64,000 nucleotides of DNA from Paenibacillus planticolens (GCF_013141725.1 NZ_WHNZ01000022.1:1-64000); one strand, 5' to 3'; shown: positions 1 to 8,213, counted from the first letter of the stretch. Made by a program: numbers and translations. Notes: generated by a model from the sequence alone, not told the origin.

Positions 1-927
1 ATCGTTACCGTTAACTTTGAACCCCAAACCGTCCGGTATTTCAAAGTGATCCAAACGGGCACAGCCTCGAACTGGTGGTCCATTCGCGAGCTTAGAGTAT
101 ATGGCTTGACAGCAGCTTCTGCATCCTTAACGGTTCCGGCGAATGTGACCAGCGGGCAAAACTTTGATGCAACTGTTGAATTGGACAGTGTGGTAACAAG
201 TGTATATGCCCAAGATATTAATTTCACCTACGATCCCAACGTTGTGGAGTTCCTTTCAGCGGAATCCTTACAGTCTAAAATCGTGATTGCGGCACAATCC
301 AATGCTGGAGGCCATTTGCGCTTCTTGACTGCGAATATCGGCGGCGGCGGCAGTGTGAATGGTCCATTATTGAAGCTGCATTGGAAAGCGAAAGAAACAG
401 CCGATAATGTCAGCACCACAATAGCTCTTTCAAGTATTGCGCTGGCTGACTTACAAAAGGAAACCAATCTCGATGGTAGTTCGAAAGTCATTCTCGTAAA
501 AGCCATTGTAGATTTGACTGAACTGAGAGCACTGATTAATAATGCACAAACGCAGCACGATGCAGCCACAGAAGGTTATTCTTCCGGTCAATATCCTATT
601 GGCTCGAAAGCAAAGCTGCAAGCTGCAATTACCTCAGCCAATAATGTAGCAAATAATCCAGATGCAACGAAATCAGAAGTCGCAGGAGCAATAACGGCAC
701 TGACGGCAGCCCTGCAATCATTCACATCTTCCGTCTACACTTCTGACCCGGCAGACATGAATAATGACGGAAAATTCACGGTAGTCGATTTAGCGATTGT
801 GGCTGCGGCATATGGCAAAACTTCCTCAGATCCAGATTGGGAAATGTATAAACGAGCTGATTATAACCGAGATGGCAAGGTTGATCTCACAGACTTGGCT
901 GCTGTTGCACAACGTATTTTGCAATAA
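1..927 (+). CDS. Secreted CBM32–cohesin–dockerin protein, C-terminal part
   Basis: The reading frame is open from base 1, so the 5' end lies outside the window. The first ~35 residues match the end of an F5/8-type C (CBM32 sugar-binding) domain. A cohesin-type beta-sandwich follows at about residues 37-165, with a VYAQDINFTYDP core. Then comes an alanine-rich helical FIVAR-like segment (about 165-240). A dockerin ends the protein, with two calcium loops (DMNNDGKFTVVDL and DYNRDGKVDLTDL). Cohesins and dockerins normally pair between different proteins; here both sit on one chain, as in the minus-strand phosphoesterase at 8472. No catalytic domain remains visible, so the enzyme activity, probably a glycoside hydrolase, is unknown. 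A strong terminator follows the stop codon. Confidence 0.85.
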   Translation: MVTVNFEPQTVRYFKVIQTGTASNWWSIRELRVYGLTAASASLTVPANVTSGQNFDATVELDSVVTSVYAQDINFTYDPNVVEFLSAESLQSKIVIAAQSNAGGHLRFLTANIGGGGSVNGPLLKLHWKAKETADNVSTTIALSSIALADLQKETNLDGSSKVILVKAIVDLTELRALINNAQTQHDAATEGYSSGQYPIGSKAKLQAAITSANNVANNPDATKSEVAGAITALTAALQSFTSSVYTSDPADMNNDGKFTVVDLAIVAAAYGKTSSDPDWEMYKRADYNRDGKVDLTDLAAVAQRILQ

Positions 928-972
928 GAATCTCCGTAAATCGTTTAAGTTGCCTAGGCTAAGCTGAATGAC

Positions 973-1012
973 GCCCGCTATGATACATTTTGTATTGTAG
1001 CGGGCCTTTTCT
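973..1012 (+). terminator. Intrinsic terminator after the cohesin–dockerin gene
   Basis: A 14-bp stem (973-986 with 992-1005, two G-T wobbles) closes a 5-base loop. A pyrimidine-rich tail, CTTTTCTTTCTT, follows directly. It lies 45 bases after the stop codon. Confidence 0.85.
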
Positions 1013-1034
1013 TTCTTGTAAATGTAAACTACTC

Positions 1035-1074
1035 TTGACATGGTGTAAATTTTTTATTACATTGAGAATATAAT
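1035..1074 (+). promoter_or_regulatory. Putative promoter/operator of the XRE cluster
   Basis: TTGACA at 1035-1040 is followed 17 bases later by TACATT (1058-1063). A perfect TATAAT lies at 1069-1074 but lacks a good -35. An inverted repeat AATGTAA/TTACATT (1021-1027 and 1057-1063) brackets the -35. TGTAAA recurs at 1023, 1045 and 1086. This would suit autoregulation by the XRE protein encoded downstream, but that is inference. Confidence 0.45.
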
Positions 1075-1117
1075 ACTATACATCGTGTAAAAGTTAACGT
1101 ACAAAGGAGTGTGAAGC

Positions 1118-1564
1118 ATGACTTATCAAGAAAAGAAAAGCATCTTATCGTTGATCAGCGCTATTCTCATTTTCGGTTCTTATTGTATGTACATGTACCC
1201 GAAGTATCCCGAGGGTGCGCCGGAGTCGACCTCAACCTTACACTATTGGGGTTCCTTCGTCCTCATTTTGACGATGGTTTCCATCGTCGCTCACATCGTG
1301 ATCAGCATTATTTTTAACATCGTCTTTCGAATTACGACCAAGGAAAAGGAACCGTCCTTTGAAGATGAACTGGATAAGCTGATTAACTTGAAAGCCTTCC
1401 GAAATTCTTTCGCTGTATTTATCCTCGGTTTTCTTCTTGCTATGGGATCGCTTGTTATCGACCAGCCGTTACACGTAATGTTCATGATCCTGATCGCTTC
1501 GGGATTCCTTTCCGATGTGACCGGCTCCATTACGAAACTTTATCACTATCGGAAAGGAGTCTAG
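1118..1564 (+). CDS. Small four-helix membrane protein of an XRE cluster
   Basis: A 148-residue protein with about four hydrophobic helices (near residues 8-27, 44-72, 95-113 and 117-135) and a charged cytoplasmic loop (TTKEKEPSFEDELDKL). The start has a good ribosome site, AAAGGAGTG at 1103-1111. The stop is one base before the XRE regulator start at 1566, so the two are translationally coupled. Small membrane proteins coupled to 65-75-residue XRE regulators are common in Bacillota, often annotated DUF2178/DUF3796-like; I could not assign a family. It may be a membrane partner or target of the regulator. The gene is convincing but its function is unknown. Confidence 0.75.
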   Translation: MTYQEKKSILSLISAILIFGSYCMYMYPKYPEGAPESTSTLHYWGSFVLILTMVSIVAHIVISIIFNIVFRITTKEKEPSFEDELDKLINLKAFRNSFAVFILGFLLAMGSLVIDQPLHVMFMILIASGFLSDVTGSITKLYHYRKGV

Positions 1565-1565
1565 T

Positions 1566-1793
1566 ATGGGCAAAAATCTTGTCGGCAATCACATCCGTAA
1601 ATTACGATTCAACCATGATGAAATGACTCAGCAGCAATTGGCTGACAAGGCAGGCGTAACAAGACAAACCATCGTGGCCCTGGAAAAGGGTAACTACTCA
1701 CCGTCTCTTGAACTTGCTTTTCGCATCGCTCGTGCCTTTAACTCGCCATTGGAAGAAGTATTCTTTTATGAGGATGAAAAAGATGGAGGTTAG
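1566..1793 (+). CDS. XRE-family HTH transcriptional regulator
   Basis: A 75-residue single-domain DNA-binding protein. The helix-turn-helix is clear: MTQQQLADKAGVTRQTIVAL (about residues 22-41), then EKGNYSPSLELAFRIARAF, ending PLEEVFFYEDE. This compact YgzD/YozG-like type has no ligand domain. It sits between two membrane-protein genes with gaps of 1 and 5 bases, so the three form one operon. By analogy it probably represses its own operon; the inverted repeat near 1021-1063 is a candidate operator. Confidence 0.88.
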   Translation: MGKNLVGNHIRKLRFNHDEMTQQQLADKAGVTRQTIVALEKGNYSPSLELAFRIARAFNSPLEEVFFYEDEKDGG

Positions 1794-1798
1794 ATAGG

Positions 1799-2479
1799 AT
1801 GTCAGTTAAAATGGCTTCTAAAATTGTGGGAATATTGTTTATCCTTGCAGCCGTTACGGCGGTAATCGGTGGTCTTTTCTTATACAAACCAATCCTAAAC
1901 GATCCTAATTACCTGATTCAAGGTTCCGAACACGCGGGCCAGATCGTACTTGGAGCGCTTATGGAATTAATTCTTGTCGTTTCCGCGGTCGGAACTGCAA
2001 CTACAATGTTTCCATTATTAAGAAAATACAATGAAACCATCGCCCTGTGGCATGTTTGCTTTCGGTTTATGGAAGCCGTTATTATTACTATCGGTGTGAT
2101 CAGCGTACTGTCCCTACTGACTTTAAGCCGGGAATTCGTAGCGGCAGGAGCCTCGGATATCGCCTCTTTTCGAGCATCTGGCATTTTGCTAAAAGCAGTG
2201 CATGACTGGACATTTTTGCTTGGCCCCAATTTCATGCTAGGCATCAATACGATGATGTACAGTTATATCTTTTATAAATCAAAGCTCGTCCCCAGGTTTA
2301 TCCCCATCTTAGGTATGTCAGGTTCCATTCTCATTTTTCTTTGCGCCTTGCTCGTCATGTTCGGTGTAATTGAACAGCTTTCGGCTTGGGGTGCTATTTT
2401 AGCGCTGCCAATTGCGGCTAATGAAATGATCCTCGCTGTGTGGCTGCTTGTTAAAGGATTCAATGATATTTCTCGCTAA
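1799..2479 (+). CDS. DUF4386-type membrane protein
   Basis: A 226-residue protein with about six hydrophobic segments. The start KMASKIVGILFILAAVTAVI, the GALMELILVVSAVGTA segment and the FMLGINTMMYSYIFYKS segment are typical of DUF4386 family proteins. It starts 5 bases after the XRE gene, with GGTTAGATAGG upstream and partial overlap with that gene's end, so it is the third gene of the operon. DUF4386 proteins have no established function. There are no catalytic motifs. Confidence 0.8.
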   Translation: MSVKMASKIVGILFILAAVTAVIGGLFLYKPILNDPNYLIQGSEHAGQIVLGALMELILVVSAVGTATTMFPLLRKYNETIALWHVCFRFMEAVIITIGVISVLSLLTLSREFVAAGASDIASFRASGILLKAVHDWTFLLGPNFMLGINTMMYSYIFYKSKLVPRFIPILGMSGSILIFLCALLVMFGVIEQLSAWGAILALPIAANEMILAVWLLVKGFNDISR

Positions 2480-2557
2480 TTTTGGAAACTCGGTAATAGG
2501 ACAAATTTGTTCTCGAATACGATAGAAAGCTGTCATGCTATAAAAGGAGGACTTCGG

Positions 2558-3229
2558 ATGAGTTCCCTACTTCAATCCCGCTTCTTCAAGCAGTCCGATC
2601 CAATGGAGCAAGATTTTGTTTATCGTTTACCTGAGACTTGGTGGAGCAGACCTTATGAGTATGCCTGGTGCGCTTCCTTCATAGAGTCCAGCGATACTGC
2701 ATTAGATGCGGCTTGCGGAATCCCACATCCGTTTAAATTTGTTCTTGGTCGGAGATGTATGCATGCTTATGCCTGCGATTGGGACTCTCGCATCGTTTCA
2801 TCAAACATCATTCTGGATGCCGTTCGGATGGAAATTAACGAAGAGGCAGCCGAGATTGTACAAAAGGGTGCGTTTACGGAAACTCATCTCAGTCAAGCAG
2901 GCCTTACTCAGCTTCCTTACGCAAATTGTTTTTTTGATAAAATATTTTGTATTTCCGTTTTCGAACATTTGAATCTCGCAGACATGCAGTTAGTCTTGGA
3001 GGAATTCAAAAGAACGCTTAAAGACTACGGAATCATTCTCCTCACACTCGACTACCCAACCATCGACTTGAGCAAATTTCAGTCATTTGTTCAGAACGCA
3101 GGGCTAGAATTCTGCCATGAAGCAGACTTCACACTTCCGCCTGATGCTTTAAAAACTGACTTGTGGGGTGGACTATATTGTTTTCGAGCAGCGCTAAAAA
3201 AGACGGTTCTTAACTCCGGTAGTGCCTGA
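2558..3229 (+). CDS. SAM-dependent methyltransferase-like protein
   Basis: A 223-residue class I methyltransferase-fold protein. The start at 2558 is chosen over an upstream ATG at 2507 because AAAAGGAGG (2542-2550) lies 7 bases before it. Motif I is ALDAACGIPHPFKF (about residues 49-62), where the usual second glycine pattern is altered. A post-motif aspartate lies in YACDWDSR. The FDKIFCISVFEHL segment (about 129-141) is the usual VxEHL signature of motif IV and its neighbour. The substrate is unknown. It is monocistronic, with its own terminator at 3258. Confidence 0.75.
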   Translation: MSSLLQSRFFKQSDPMEQDFVYRLPETWWSRPYEYAWCASFIESSDTALDAACGIPHPFKFVLGRRCMHAYACDWDSRIVSSNIILDAVRMEINEEAAEIVQKGAFTETHLSQAGLTQLPYANCFFDKIFCISVFEHLNLADMQLVLEEFKRTLKDYGIILLTLDYPTIDLSKFQSFVQNAGLEFCHEADFTLPPDALKTDLWGGLYCFRAALKKTVLNSGSA

Positions 3230-3257
3230 TAGAAAAACAAAAACATAGCAAAAAAAC

Positions 3258-3290
3258 GAGCCTCTAGAGTCGCTTCTAGGGCTCTTTTTA
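3258..3290 (+). terminator. Intrinsic terminator after the methyltransferase gene
   Basis: GAGCC(T)CTAGA pairs with TCTAGGGCTC (3258-3268 with 3275-3284), with one bulged base. TTTTTA follows. Confidence 0.75.
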
Positions 3291-3364
3291 ATGCTTCCGC
3301 ACTAATCGTTTGGTTATCTGGATCAAATATATTTTAAATATTCCTTAACCGGAGCTGAAATTCA

Positions 3365-3618
3365 ATGAAAAAAATTACGATTCCCTACTGGATTTTTACT
3401 GTGCTAATAGTGTTATTTATGGGTGTAGGCGCGAATGGGCATATGCCGGTTTGATCTTCGATTTGACAGGCGCTATGTATTCCAGCATCACTGTGGACGG
3501 CATTTCGGCTGGATTGGGTTTTCTTCTTGGTTATATTATGATCTTAGGTTCTTATGTTTATTACCATAAAAGACAGAAAATTGGCTTGTTAAAAGAGAAT
3601 ATCGCAAGGGGAATATGA
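3365..3618 (+). pseudogene. DoxX-like membrane protein remnant, internally deleted
   Basis: ATG at 3365 opens a frame reading KKITIPYWIFTVLIVLFMG, the typical N-terminus of DoxX-like (DoxX_2) proteins. It stops at 3452-3454. From 3430 another frame reads EWAYAGLIFDLTGAMYSSI and continues to YVYYHKRQKIG, the family C-terminus, with a stop at 3616-3618. Intact members have about 120 residues, so roughly 40 central codons are missing and the halves are out of frame. No functional product is expected. Confidence 0.75.
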
Positions 3619-3636
3619 GGGTAAAAGAAAAATCTC

Positions 3637-3792
3637 CCTCTAAATGGACTGCAGATGCTTGTCAGAGCCATTTAGCCGGAAAAACTCCCGCTATTTGCAC
3701 CGATTTCGTGAGAATCTACGAAAACCAGTCAAATTAACGGGAGTTTTTCCTTTTAAATATCCTAAAAGGTCATCATTCGAGCCATTTAGAGG
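3637..3792. repeat. Nested inverted-repeat intergenic element (~156 bp)
   Basis: The outer arms CCTCTAAATGG (3637-3647) and CCATTTAGAGG (3782-3792) are exact inverted copies. The inner arms GGAAAAACTCCCG (3678-3690) and CGGGAGTTTTTCC (3738-3750) are also exact and 13 bp long. A third copy of GAGCCATTTAG lies at 3665-3675 beside the left inner arm. The structure has no convincing coding capacity. It could be a MITE-like or other repeated extragenic element, or a long bidirectional terminator between the DoxX remnant and the convergent DUF6530-like gene. Confidence 0.6.
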
Positions 3793-3809
3793 TGGGTTTT
3801 CCAGTTATT

Positions 3810-4289
3810 TCAATAACCCATATCCTTTAATATCTTTGACAATGTGCGCAGACGCTCTCCGATCAGCTCATCGTCGTCGCTCAAAGCTTGATTGAATAGC
3901 TTAATATCTTCATTAATTCGCTCATTGTCCGTACATATTGCCACGGTCATAGCATCACCTTGCAGGCCAACCCTATCAATGACGGGCTCCTGTGGGTCAT
4001 ATAAATTTTCATATCTATAAGCTTCACGAAAATGCTCCAGTGTTCGGCAAATCAGAATGGATAAATCGAGAACACGATGGAGAGGCAGTTCTTCTGACTG
4101 TCTTGACCATTTTTCTCCCGTGTATCTCCATACTTTGGCCGAAATATCGACCTTCCCTCTATCGTTCCACTGAGCTAAGCCTAATGAAAGGCCTTTTGCA
4201 TCCGTATTTCGGGCAAGTCGGCCGTCGATTTGCTCATAGTTTTCCGACACGACAACAGGTTTATGCTTCAAGGTAGTGGGTATTTTCAT
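3810..4289 (-). CDS. DUF6530-like protein
   Basis: A 159-residue soluble protein starting MKIPTTLKHKPVVVSENYEQ, with DGRLARNTDAKGLSLGLAQW and AKVWRYTGEKWSRQSEELPL as the most distinctive blocks. It resembles the uncharacterised family I know as DUF6530, assigned from memory. There is no signal peptide or membrane segment. It is the last gene of a minus-strand run after the GIY-YIG-like gene (88-base gap). It has its own upstream direct-repeat box at 4315-4331, so it may be transcribed separately. Function unknown. Confidence 0.7.
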   Translation of the reverse strand: MKIPTTLKHKPVVVSENYEQIDGRLARNTDAKGLSLGLAQWNDRGKVDISAKVWRYTGEKWSRQSEELPLHRVLDLSILICRTLEHFREAYRYENLYDPQEPVIDRVGLQGDAMTVAICTDNERINEDIKLFNQALSDDDELIGERLRTLSKILKDMGY

Positions 4290-4314
4290 TGTAATTCCCT
4301 CTTTCCGTTTACCT

Positions 4315-4331
4315 ATTTACTAATTTACTAA
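4315..4331 (-). promoter_or_regulatory. Direct-repeat operator candidate, copy 2
   Basis: Minus-strand TTAGTAAATTAGTAAAT, two TTAGTAA units in tandem, 26 bases upstream of the DUF6530-like start. It differs by one base from the box at 8312-8328 upstream of the MFS gene heading the same gene run. The spacing to the start suits an operator overlapping the transcription start. The cognate regulator was not identified. Confidence 0.5.
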
Positions 4332-4377
4332 ACAACGGTTTCATCTTATCTTGAATTTCACCGTTAGTCAATCCGGC

Positions 4378-4737
4378 TTAATCCTTAAGAGGCTTATTAT
4401 ATCCTCTGTCTCCGTAGGGCTGTAACTTCTCAAGCCACGGCTTTAAGATTTGTTTCTTCTCCCAGCGCATGTCGGTCACCTTGTCGGCTTCCTTCTGTTC
4501 CAGCACCTCATAATCGAAGCTATCCTCTCCGAATTCCTTCCAATCGTTCTGGAGCTGAGCATTTGCGAATCTTCCGGCATCCAACTGCATCTTCAAGGTG
4601 AGCCATTTGTTTTTCAAATTCGGATAGCTGTCGATGTAGATTTTGCCGTTGACTTTGTTCTTGATTTGGGCGACACCCATATAAACCTTGATCTGCTTAT
4701 AATCCTCCAGAAGCTCTTTGCGCTTACTTTTGTCCAT
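4378..4737 (-). CDS. GIY-YIG-fold family protein with degenerate active site
   Basis: A 119-residue protein. The segment YMGVAQIKNKVNGKIYIDSY aligns with the GIY...YIG core of GIY-YIG nucleases (usual pattern GxYxIxNxxNGKxYIGSxxN). ELQNDW-like and FDYEVLEQKE segments follow, as in short bacterial members. GIY is here GVA and YIG is YID, and the usual catalytic arginine position is unclear, so nuclease activity is doubtful. GGGAGG lies about 12 bases before the ATG. It lies 44 bases downstream of the VWA gene, probably in one operon. Confidence 0.7.
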   Translation of the reverse strand: MDKSKRKELLEDYKQIKVYMGVAQIKNKVNGKIYIDSYPNLKNKWLTLKMQLDAGRFANAQLQNDWKEFGEDSFDYEVLEQKEADKVTDMRWEKKQILKPWLEKLQPYGDRGYNKPLKD

Positions 4738-4781
4738 AATGGATTTTCCTCCCTATCGAATCGAATACATATTTATGATAT

Positions 4782-5741
4782 TTACAAATACCTTGCGATA
4801 ATTCGTACTAGCTTGGCAGGGAATTCATGTAGATTCGTAATATCCAAAAATCTTTCATTCCCATAGATTTCACTAATGACATCCTTGTCTTGACCAATAG
4901 CGGCTGCCAGAAATGTAATGCCTTTCCGTTCATATTCCTCTAATGTTTGTTGCATATCTGTAACGGCATAACTTCCGGTATAGTCGTCCATTGCTTTGGG
5001 CTGTCCGTCACTTATGCTTATCAACAGCTTAGTTTGTTGCGGCGCAACGGCTAACCGTTCCGCCATAATTCTAAGAGCCATTCCATCACGATTATTGCTT
5101 CTGGCCCGCATCTGCATGAGCCTTAATCGATCATTAGAATCGGGTTTATCAAAATCGGCATACGCATAGATCGACATTTGCTCCATTTTGGAGACATCCG
5201 CCGTATCCCCATAGATCAATATGGGAATATTACATAGTTGACAATATTCATATACCGCGATTACGGCTCGCTTTGCTGCTTCCAGTCTCCCGAAAGCTGA
5301 CATCGATGCCGATTCATCCACCCGTAGACCAACCACAAGGGAAGGCGACTCCGCTTGCGGGCGTTTCTTAGCAAAATACCGATAATCTCTGTAGGCAACG
5401 CTGTCTGCCTGAAATTTGCTGCCATAATAATGACTTCTCGCAAATTCGGAAGACATTTCATGTTCCAAGAGCGGAAGTGTCTTTCTAGCGATTTCCTTCA
5501 CGATCGGCATCAGTCCCTGACTTAGACTGACATATTCCTGTTGATTTTCCTGATCGCAATCCGGACGGTGAACAACGAGCTTGACTTTTTTATGAATGGA
5601 GTCAGACACAATCTCCCTTGCTGCTTGATTCAGCTTTTTACGGAAATCACGATCTTTCTGTTTCGTATCCTCCAACATGGGCTCAAGATTGGCCTGATGA
5701 TATCGGGGAGAGCCATTTTCTCCAAAATCCGAACGTTCCAT
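4782..5741 (-). CDS. VWA-domain protein partnered with a MoxR-type ATPase
   Basis: From the first ATG the protein has 319 residues. The C-terminal ~200 form a von Willebrand A domain of the CobT/NorD-like kind: MIDAS motif DESAS in VGLRVDESASMSAFGRLEAA, then ILIYGDTAD and LLISISDGQPKAM. Such proteins work with MoxR ATPases as metal-insertion or remodelling chaperones; the target here is unknown. The start is uncertain. There is no good ribosome site before 5741, and the frame stays open to 5909 with an acidic, protein-like sequence (GDIDGTDFENDNQEEEKG) but no ATG, GTG or TTG. The frame overlaps the end of the ATPase gene, so either a frameshift product or an N-terminal loss is possible. Confidence 0.75.
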   Translation of the reverse strand: MERSDFGENGSPRYHQANLEPMLEDTKQKDRDFRKKLNQAAREIVSDSIHKKVKLVVHRPDCDQENQQEYVSLSQGLMPIVKEIARKTLPLLEHEMSSEFARSHYYGSKFQADSVAYRDYRYFAKKRPQAESPSLVVGLRVDESASMSAFGRLEAAKRAVIAVYEYCQLCNIPILIYGDTADVSKMEQMSIYAYADFDKPDSNDRLRLMQMRARSNNRDGMALRIMAERLAVAPQQTKLLISISDGQPKAMDDYTGSYAVTDMQQTLEEYERKGITFLAAAIGQDKDVISEIYGNERFLDITNLHEFPAKLVRIIARYL

Positions 5742-5875
5742 CTGGGTAGAATCATCCCAAACATGGGTAGAATGTTCTTCGCTATCAGCAGATTTTTTTA
5801 ATGCGATACCTTTTTCTTCTTCCTGGTTATCATTTTCAAAATCGGTGCCGTCTATATCTCCCCATGTCTTGATCT

Positions 5876-6994
5876 CTATGGCATCGTTACAATTTCGTTT
5901 TTTTTTACTTCAAACGGAGCTTCCTCTAAGCTGGCCATCAAACCTTGCTTTTCGAGTGCTTCTTCCAAGAGTTTAATCTCTTCGGAATCCGTTGTGATCT
6001 TATAGATGACTTTATGATACAGGGATTGTTTGGCGGAAGCTCCTTCTGCAACCGCATCTGCCCAGTAGAAGAACGAACGCATTCCAGCCACACCTTTGAT
6101 TGCATGGGCCCGGGCTGTTTTGTCTAGAATAATAATGATATCTGCTAAAACGCTCAATACCTTTTCATCTTGATATCCGGTTTTGGAGATTGCGCGTTCT
6201 ACCATAACTTCTTTGGTTGGCAGATCCATCTTTTCTGAGTGCTGAACCCTGTCACGCAATGCTTCGTTAAGCGGCCTAGCCCCTGCATAACTGCGGTTTG
6301 TTGTGATGACCGCTATGAAGTCCGGATGTCTTCGTATGATTTCGGTAGGAAGATTGATGCTGCCATCCAGCTCCAAGGCAGAGTTTAACGCCATCAATAC
6401 CGCAGCATCGCGAATAACGTTTGGTTCTTGGATTTCCAAAAGATAACCTTTTTGATACGCTCTGACGATCTCCGATGGGTAAAAACGGTACTCAACCGCT
6501 TCGCCGTCGTTGTTTTCCGAAGCAAGTTTCAGCAGCTGCTTCATCTTTAAGGCGGCTTCTTCCTGTGTAATCCCCAGTACGTCCATCAAAATTTCACTTA
6601 TGCTTTGAAAACCATTGCTTTCATACAATGCATTCAAAACGGTTTGCTCCGCAGGCTTCAATTGCTCTAATCGGTCGGAAGAAATCACTGGCAAAATAGC
6701 GCCAATAATATCCGATTTATCCATATCGGCAAAACAGGTTACTTTCGTATAAGGCAGCCCGAAATTTGCCGATAATGCTTTGGCAAGTTGTGTTTTACCG
6801 GAACCGGCGTCACCTTCCAATAAAATATTGGCAATTTTCATTTCCCCGCGATGCCAGTTGCGCTTTATTTCGTTGCTAATGCGCTGTTCTTCTTCGCTGA
6901 CCTTATGCGATATTGGCTTTTTCCAAACAAGCTTTTTTTCTACATCTGTCAGTTGTCTTTCAGGTGACAAAACATATTTTTCGAAATCTGTCAT
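5876..6994 (-). CDS. MoxR-type AAA+ ATPase
   Basis: A 372-residue AAA+ protein. Walker A is GDAGSGKT (about residues 61-68). PDFIAVITTNRSYAGARPLN supplies the sensor-1 region, and ALRDRVQH the arginine-finger region. MoxR ATPases act with VWA proteins encoded next to them, and here the VWA gene follows directly. The start has an excellent ribosome site (AGGAGGAG, complement of 7001-7008) and lies 19 bases after the MFS gene stop. A run of nine A residues occurs 11 codons before the stop (complement of 5898-5906); a -1 slip there would lead into the open VWA frame. Confidence 0.85.
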   Translation of the reverse strand: MTDFEKYVLSPERQLTDVEKKLVWKKPISHKVSEEEQRISNEIKRNWHRGEMKIANILLEGDAGSGKTQLAKALSANFGLPYTKVTCFADMDKSDIIGAILPVISSDRLEQLKPAEQTVLNALYESNGFQSISEILMDVLGITQEEAALKMKQLLKLASENNDGEAVEYRFYPSEIVRAYQKGYLLEIQEPNVIRDAAVLMALNSALELDGSINLPTEIIRRHPDFIAVITTNRSYAGARPLNEALRDRVQHSEKMDLPTKEVMVERAISKTGYQDEKVLSVLADIIIILDKTARAHAIKGVAGMRSFFYWADAVAEGASAKQSLYHKVIYKITTDSEEIKLLEEALEKQGLMASLEEAPFEVKKNEIVTMP

Positions 6995-7013
6995 TCCTTT
7001 CTCCTCCTATCTG

Positions 7014-8213
7014 TCATGTGCCTTGAGCTTTCGTTTTTTTCTTAACAATAAGTGGGAGCAGCAGCAGCGCACCGATCAGAATCAAACCACCGCTGACGAC
7101 ATAGACCCCCAGTAGGGATAGCGCATTCTTCAGATAGCCCGATATGAACATGCCAAGCACCATCATCCCCATAAAAGCAGGCATGATCGTCCCCGATACC
7201 CGGCCAATAAAGGCCCCTTCCGTGTTCCGCACAAGAAGCGTCTGGATTCCCCCTTGAATACTTGGGTAAAATAAACCGCTGATCACTAGAAGTGCAATGG
7301 TGAGCCAAATCATCGTAGATGCGCCAATTCCAACCGTACTAATTGCGGTAACAATCAGACCCACCATGAGCAACAATTGTGGCTTCACCTTTTTGGCGAT
7401 CCCCATGATGACAGCACCGCCAATCAACATGGCTGCCCCATTGGTCATAACCAACCACTGTAGGAACTGTTTGCTCTGTCCCAATTTCTCCATGACAAGA
7501 AAGATCTGAAGCGGTTGAATCAGTCCTGATCCCAATCCCATCGCTGCGAATGTCAAACTGAGCGTTCTTAAGGATGGATTGGACCCGATATACCGCAGCC
7601 CCGCCTTCATCTCCTTCATGAAGCTACCTACTTCACCGGACCTTGTCTCCTCCGCGTCACGGGGAAGCGACGATAAAACAAGTGAAGAGCCAAGGAACAT
7701 GACTGCCGTTAGGATCAGAGAGGCATGAATGCCAAACTGTAAGAAAATAAACGTCCCGATGACCGGACCCAAAACCGTGAACACGGCTATAACCGTTTGG
7801 GACAAGGCCATCACGCCTTGCAATTGTTCGCCAGGCACGTGCCGTTTGTACAATTTCATAGCCGAAGGCTGAGAAAACTGAGACAGGCTGGCGGAAATGA
7901 ATGATCCGATGAGAAGTGCCGTCCATCCGCCATTCATGACGGCAAGCAGCACCGCCACAACGGACAAGCTGGAAAGCAAATCGCTCCATACCATTGTTCG
8001 TTTCGGCCGCCATCGGTCGGCAAAGGTTCCGCCAATAATAGCGAATAGAAAGATCGGAGCGAATTCCGCTACCGAGATCAGTGATACATACACCGGATTA
8101 TTTTGTGTCAAATCGGTAACATAAAGAAGTACGGCATAATTCCGAATCCAAATTCCCAACTGCAAAAACACGCGGGAAAGGATAATAGTTCGAACATAAC
8201 GATTGGAAAACAT
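7014..8213 (-). CDS. MFS transporter
   Basis: A ~399-residue major facilitator permease with 10-12 hydrophobic helices. The signature GGTFADRWRPKR lies in the loop after helix 2, as in MFS_3 (EntS-like) exporters. I chose the ATG at 8213 (MFSNRYVR). The one at 8249 adds 12 polar residues and has no ribosome site, while GGATTGGGG precedes 8213. It heads a tight run with the MoxR and VWA genes, 19 bases apart. Substrate unknown. The TTAGTAA box at 8312-8328 lies about 100 bases upstream. Confidence 0.82.
   Translation of the reverse strand: MFSNRYVRTIILSRVFLQLGIWIRNYAVLLYVTDLTQNNPVYVSLISVAEFAPIFLFAIIGGTFADRWRPKRTMVWSDLLSSLSVVAVLLAVMNGGWTALLIGSFISASLSQFSQPSAMKLYKRHVPGEQLQGVMALSQTVIAVFTVLGPVIGTFIFLQFGIHASLILTAVMFLGSSLVLSSLPRDAEETRSGEVGSFMKEMKAGLRYIGSNPSLRTLSLTFAAMGLGSGLIQPLQIFLVMEKLGQSKQFLQWLVMTNGAAMLIGGAVIMGIAKKVKPQLLLMVGLIVTAISTVGIGASTMIWLTIALLVISGLFYPSIQGGIQTLLVRNTEGAFIGRVSGTIMPAFMGMMVLGMFISGYLKNALSLLGVYVVSGGLILIGALLLLPLIVKKKTKAQGT

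Noticed and set aside
826..1041. A 71-codon minus-strand frame over the terminator after the first gene
   Set aside because: It overlaps the dockerin coding end and the terminator hairpin and has no ribosome site.
3644..3895. An 83-codon plus-strand frame between the DoxX remnant and the DUF6530-like gene
   Set aside because: It runs through the inverted-repeat element and into the opposite-strand gene, has no ribosome site and no recognisable protein character.
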